Part shown: positions 60,500 through 64,000 of the stretch, one piece after another
Numbering within the stretch: the stretch's first letter is position 1
How the letters are laid out: every line of letters starts with the position of its first letter
Made by a program: the position numbers and the translations under genes
From: Nymphaea colorata
Taxonomy: Eukaryota > Streptophyta > Magnoliopsida > Nymphaeales > Nymphaeaceae
Assembly: GCF_008831285.2 (NCBI RefSeq)
Contig: NC_045138.2
Location: 31,281,934 to 31,345,933 of the forward strand
Length of the DNA stretch: 64,000 bases
Direction: 5' to 3'
The notes under the pieces: model-generated
The model's input: only the letters and a program-made list of their open reading frames with translations
What the model was told of the DNA's origin: nothing
The model's database searches: none

Positions 60500-61288
60500 T
60501 TAGGCTAGCGCCCATGCAACAGCTCCCATCAAGCTTACCATGGATCCAAGCCCATAGGTCTTCAGGCTGCTCTCTCCACGACTCTCTTTAAGCGAAGAGC
60601 TCAATCCCGCTGGTGCATCCGCCGACACATTCAGATGCGTATTTTCCAACTTAAACATTTGTGCATCATCCGAATCCGGTGGCAGCCCCAATACCGCTGG
60701 AAAACATACCATAAGCACATTAGAATCTTTAATATATATATATATCTTTTGGGCAGTTCCTGATTCAAGTGTAAATTTCGAGGTTTTCGATCTGGGCGAT
60801 ATCTGCATGATTAAAACTCTTTGGCAACAATTAAAAAAAAAAAAAGTTCAAAAGATTGGTGCAATTGTCATTGCTCCGGATCTCTATGCTGTAAATTAAT
60901 GGCATTTTGACAGCAGAGGATACTATATGAAAGGTGCAAAGTATGAGGATCAAGAAGACGTGCCTGGACAGTCTGTGACGGCGTGCGGGACGCCGCAAAT
61001 CTGGGCTGCCTGGTAGAGGTCGGCATGGTGATCGGAGTAGTAGTCGGAAGATTTAATGGCGGCTTCCCTGAGGAACGTGCACAGGCAAAGGGGCCAGTAG
61101 CGTTTCAGAATCTTGTAGGAGCCGCAGCAGTCCGTCGACGGCATCCCGCCTCTCGCATTGACTGCTTCGCACGGCGACAGGATCTCTAGAGAGTTTATGC
61201 AGTCTTCTAGCTCACCTTGAGCATCTAAGGCAGATGCAGAGGAGACAAGAAGCAGCAGCAGCGCCAACAGCACCATGCTTCTGTCCAT
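60500..61288 (-). CDS. GPI-anchored lipid-transfer-like protein with a GC-AG intron
   Basis: Exon 1 is 61288-60964 and exon 2 is 60696-60500, giving 173 residues. The 267-bp intron begins GCACGT and ends TTTTCCAG. A GT donor a few bases on would put exon 2 out of frame, so the GC donor at the conserved phase-1 position is the only reading that joins the family-typical DCP to VLGLPPDSDDA. Residues 1-20 are a signal peptide. The eight cysteines are 30, 40, 54, 55, 68, 70, 98 and 107, with CLC at the CxC. The C-terminus (SLMGAVAWALA) is a GPI-type signal. It is closest in layout to the divergent neighbour at 61938. An upstream TATA box is present. Confidence 0.88.
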
Positions 61289-61937
61289 GCTTACAGCTGC
61301 CTGTCTCCTCCTCCTTCCTCCTTCCTCCCCTTTTTCTTAGACCGGCAACCGATCTTCTTTCCTTGTTTTTCTTGTGGTGTTGGATTCATGGGGAGGCGTC
61401 TGCGTTTTATAGAGGGCTGTGGTCAATGAGAGGCTACCATGGTTTGGGTGTCGTTCAAGCGACGGCCTTTCTTTAGAAAATCTAGTTGGAAGCTGTGGAA
61501 AATCACTTTCCTAATCCTATGTTGAGATGAATCACAGAAAAGAAAATTTTGGAGTGGAAAATCCCAAAACCCACCTGTGATATTGTTGAGCGCACCAGTT
61601 AGACTGCAAATCACATCCCATTTTTAGAATTGGCTAAGATTTTCACCAGATAGTTGCTGGAATGGCTAAAATCGGACAAGTTTATGAATAATGTGACCTT
61701 TAATGGAGTCGCAAGGCAGTTTTCCAACTTGAATTTGCCTAAAAAAAGGAACCTCTTATCCCTCTCTCCATCTTCATTGAATGGCTCATCATTTCTTGCC
61801 CAACCACTCTCTATAAAATGCATGGCCAGCCCTCAGCAATTGCAGGACCAAAGAAAAAGAGGAAAAAGAAGGAGGAGGAGGAAGCAACCGGGGAAGAGGC
61901 AAGAGCAGGGTGCCAACCATCAGCACAGGCTGCAGAC
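61289..61937. promoter_or_regulatory. Shared intergenic promoter region of two divergent lipid-transfer-like genes
   Basis: The 649 bp between the two start codons contain a TATA box facing left (61405-61411, CTATAAAAC on the minus strand) and one facing right (61811-61818, CTATAAAA). A block upstream of each is similar: CTAGATTTTCTAAAGAAAGG on the minus strand (61466-61485) and GAATTTGCCTAAAAAAAGGA on the plus strand (61731-61750). AAAG cores are the binding site of Dof factors, a possible but unproven reading. The arrangement would allow co-regulation, and the ATG at 61818 overlaps the right TATA box so is not in the transcript. Confidence 0.65.
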
Positions 61938-62583
61938 ATGGCTGCAACTGCAACCTTGGCCTTGCTCCTACTGCTTCTTGTTTCCTCAGCATCCGCCTAC
62001 TCCGACTTGCGTGAAATGCTGATAAATTGCCAAGTTCCTATGAACCTCTTGGGACCCTGCAAATTCGTCGCCGACGACGGCCAGAAGCCGGACGAAGATT
62101 GCTGCGGATCGTTCAGGGCCGTGAAACCATACTGGCCGCAATGCCTGTGCTCCTTCCTCCTGCAAACCAGCATTAAATCTTCGTCCCTTTACTCGCCCCA
62201 CCACATGCAGCTGCTGCAAGCGCCGAAGCTCTGTGGCGTCCCTCATGGCATCTCCGACTGTCCAGGTTCGTCTTCCTCCTCCTCGACCGATTGGTCGTCA
62301 AAAATTTCGGTTTTCTTGTTCCATGATCAAGAACCAGAAGCTGCGTGAAATGAAATCTAAGGTGCCTACCACGTGATTTGTAGATGTTCTGGGACTGCCA
62401 TCAAATTCCACCGCTTCGAAGTTGTTCGACGTGGAACACGCATCGTCAGGTGTAGCGGATGATTTGCAACCGGATTCGGCGCTTGGAATTACCAGCTCGA
62501 GCAAAGGAGCCGCTGTGGAGATCTACCGGACCCTGGGGTTGATGGCGATCCTGATGGCCGCAGCCGCACTGATCCTTGCCTAG
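61938..62583 (+). CDS. GPI-anchored lipid-transfer-like protein, two exons
   Basis: Exon 1 is 61938-62265 and exon 2 is 62384-62583, giving 175 residues. The 118-bp phase-1 intron starts GTTCGT and ends TTTGTAG, at the same codon as in the paralogues. Residues 1-20 are a signal peptide. The eight cysteines are 31, 41, 55, 56, 69, 71, 99 and 108. Exon 2 encodes VLGLPSNSTAS, an acidic and Ser-rich linker, and a hydrophobic GPI-type tail (AILMAAAALILA). The start at 61938 is preferred over the in-frame ATG at 61818 because the TATA box overlaps the latter and the signal peptide begins at 61938. Without splicing the frame ends early, just after the domain. Probable role is extracellular lipid binding; ligand unknown. 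Confidence 0.9.
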
Positions 62584-64000
62584 AGCAGTGCTCTGAATTT
62601 GAAGATTACTTATCCGTTGATGACTACTTGAATTTGAAGATTGCATCTCTGTTGGTGATCCTCAATCGTTTGGAGTCTCTCTCCGACATCCAGATGACCG
62701 GAGAAATCCATGAAGCTGCTTATTTAGTTGTGTGTAAGTGTTCATATCTATTATCCGTCCTTCGACCGGACGGCTGGATATATTTTGTGCGTTGTGGAAA
62801 ATATTCTGATGAAGGCACGAATTTAACTTCTATTAGCCAGAGAAACAGAAAATGCAAAATTACATTTTTTGCAATATTGTCATTCGCTAAATTATACTGT
62901 TCGTCTATTTCTAATGTCACCAAAACGGATAAGAATAAAATATATATTAGAAGTAAAAACTATTATATATATATATAATGAAGCCATTCTTAGGGTTTAC
63001 ATCATAAGTGTGACTCTTGTTAGAAACTGAAAAATGCTTCTTAAATTATATGCCAAAAAAAAAAAGTCCAAAATTGGACGTTGGCTTAAATAATGCAGCT
63101 GTATAGTACTTTTATATTCACATGAAAACTTAAAAAAGTGAAGCTTATAATGATTTAAACACTTAAGTGACCACATTAAATAAACTACATTAAAATCTAC
63201 CAGTGTGGCTGCATTCAATTCATAGGGAATCGACAAAGCTACTAATTCACTGGATCGGCCAACTCACCAATTGAAATGAATCATATAGTCCTCAAACATC
63301 GAATTAAAGTAATAAAAAATGCTTACAATAATATAATATATCAAATCCTTTAGAAATAAAATTGAAGTAAATGATTTTAAATGAAAATTTACTGGTCACA
63401 CTGTTGAATAGGGTAACGAATCGAATCAAATTGAAGCGCAAACTCTGCTCACATTCCCACGGTATTCGGGAAGAGGAGACATCGTACATGTCAAACACGT
63501 GACATGCACAGGAGACCACTGCATAAGCACAAGATAGTAAAATATTTGCCATACGTTCAGCCTTTTCGTTTCCCCTTTCAGACTTTCCATTTTAAAGTGA
63601 GACATATGATAAGGAATTTTTCGTCGCACTTGAAAGGGGGACACCGTGCGGCAATTATTGCAAGGCCAGAGTCTTTCGAATATATATATATATATTGAAA
63701 AAAATGGTAAGTATTCTCATCATTATGTTATATTATTAATTCATGATTTTTTTTTTGTGTTTTTATTTTAAAAATTTATCTGCTTGAAATGGATGGCTCT
63801 AATTAAATGAAATGGACTCCAACCAAATGACTGAAACGCCCTTAACTAAGTTTTGTAGAAGATACATAACTTGGTAACCTCTATTTTCGTGAAATTAGTT
63901 AACAAAAATTCGTTATCTATTAAAAAAAAATCTTTGAGAGAAAAAACAAAAAAAAAGGAAATCCAACTTTGTGGTCTGTAGAAAATTACTTGGGCTGTAG
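62584..64000. other. 3' flank and intergenic, no further gene supported
   Basis: The first 250 bp may be the 3' UTR of the preceding gene; they include a local repeat, TTGAATTTGAAGATT-like, around 62594 and 62629. The rest is AT-rich with short unrecognised frames and small AT tracts (62962-62979, 63680-63696). Confidence 0.55.

Noticed and set aside
61818-61937. Upstream in-frame ATG for the 62-kb lipid-transfer-like gene
   Set aside because: It overlaps the TATA box and would put a Lys/Glu-rich stretch before a perfect signal peptide.

Overview
The window reads as nuclear DNA of a flowering plant. Its genes have AT-rich introns with plant splice sites, their products are plant-specific (a plastid FatB thioesterase, GPI-anchored lipid-transfer-like proteins, a plant long coiled-coil protein, a plant membrane RING-H2 protein), and the intergenic DNA is full of (AT)n microsatellites, plant-type LINE sequence and small non-autonomous DNA transposons. 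I cannot place the species. All gene models were joined by hand from reading frame, splice-site sequence and family resemblance; no transcript data were available.

Layout. 1-3.9 kb: 5' part of a FatB acyl-ACP thioesterase on the minus strand, running off the left edge (coding exons 1 and 2 only). 4-8 kb: AT-rich intergenic DNA with a local 109-bp duplication. 8.03-13.9 kb: a complete but dead L1-type LINE flanked by an exact 17-bp target-site duplication. 14-24.1 kb: gene-poor, with a CACTA-like remnant, small hAT-like elements and long (AT)n tracts. 24.3-31.6 kb: a four-coding-exon RING-H2 membrane E3 ubiquitin ligase on the plus strand. 32-37.3 kb: a hAT-like MITE, a two-exon GPI-anchored lipid-transfer-like gene (minus) and a Tourist-like MITE. 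37.8-50.2 kb: a five-coding-exon gene (minus) for a coiled-coil protein of about 1938 residues whose main 5.45-kb exon contains three successive units of about 1.28 kb. 50.3-56.8 kb: repeats, including a 71-bp minisatellite inside a MITE-like unit. 56.9-62.6 kb: three more lipid-transfer-like genes, two minus and one plus, the last two divergent.

The four lipid-transfer-like genes share an eight-cysteine domain, one intron at the same codon and phase (after the Asp-Cys-Pro at the end of the domain), a hydrophobic C-terminus of GPI-signal type, and a shared upstream block (core like CTAAAGAARGG) about 65-80 bp upstream of the TATA element. Two of the four have a GC rather than GT donor at the conserved intron. 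The genes form no operon. FatB (release of saturated fatty acids in plastids) and the lipid-transfer-like proteins (cell-surface lipid binding, possibly cuticle or suberin) both belong to lipid biology, but nothing in the sequence shows that their proximity matters. I found no clearly undescribed system. The most notable features are the internal triplication of the coiled-coil gene, the GC-AG introns and shared promoter block of the lipid-transfer-like family, and the MITE family carrying degenerate GAGCTCGA tandem repeats.
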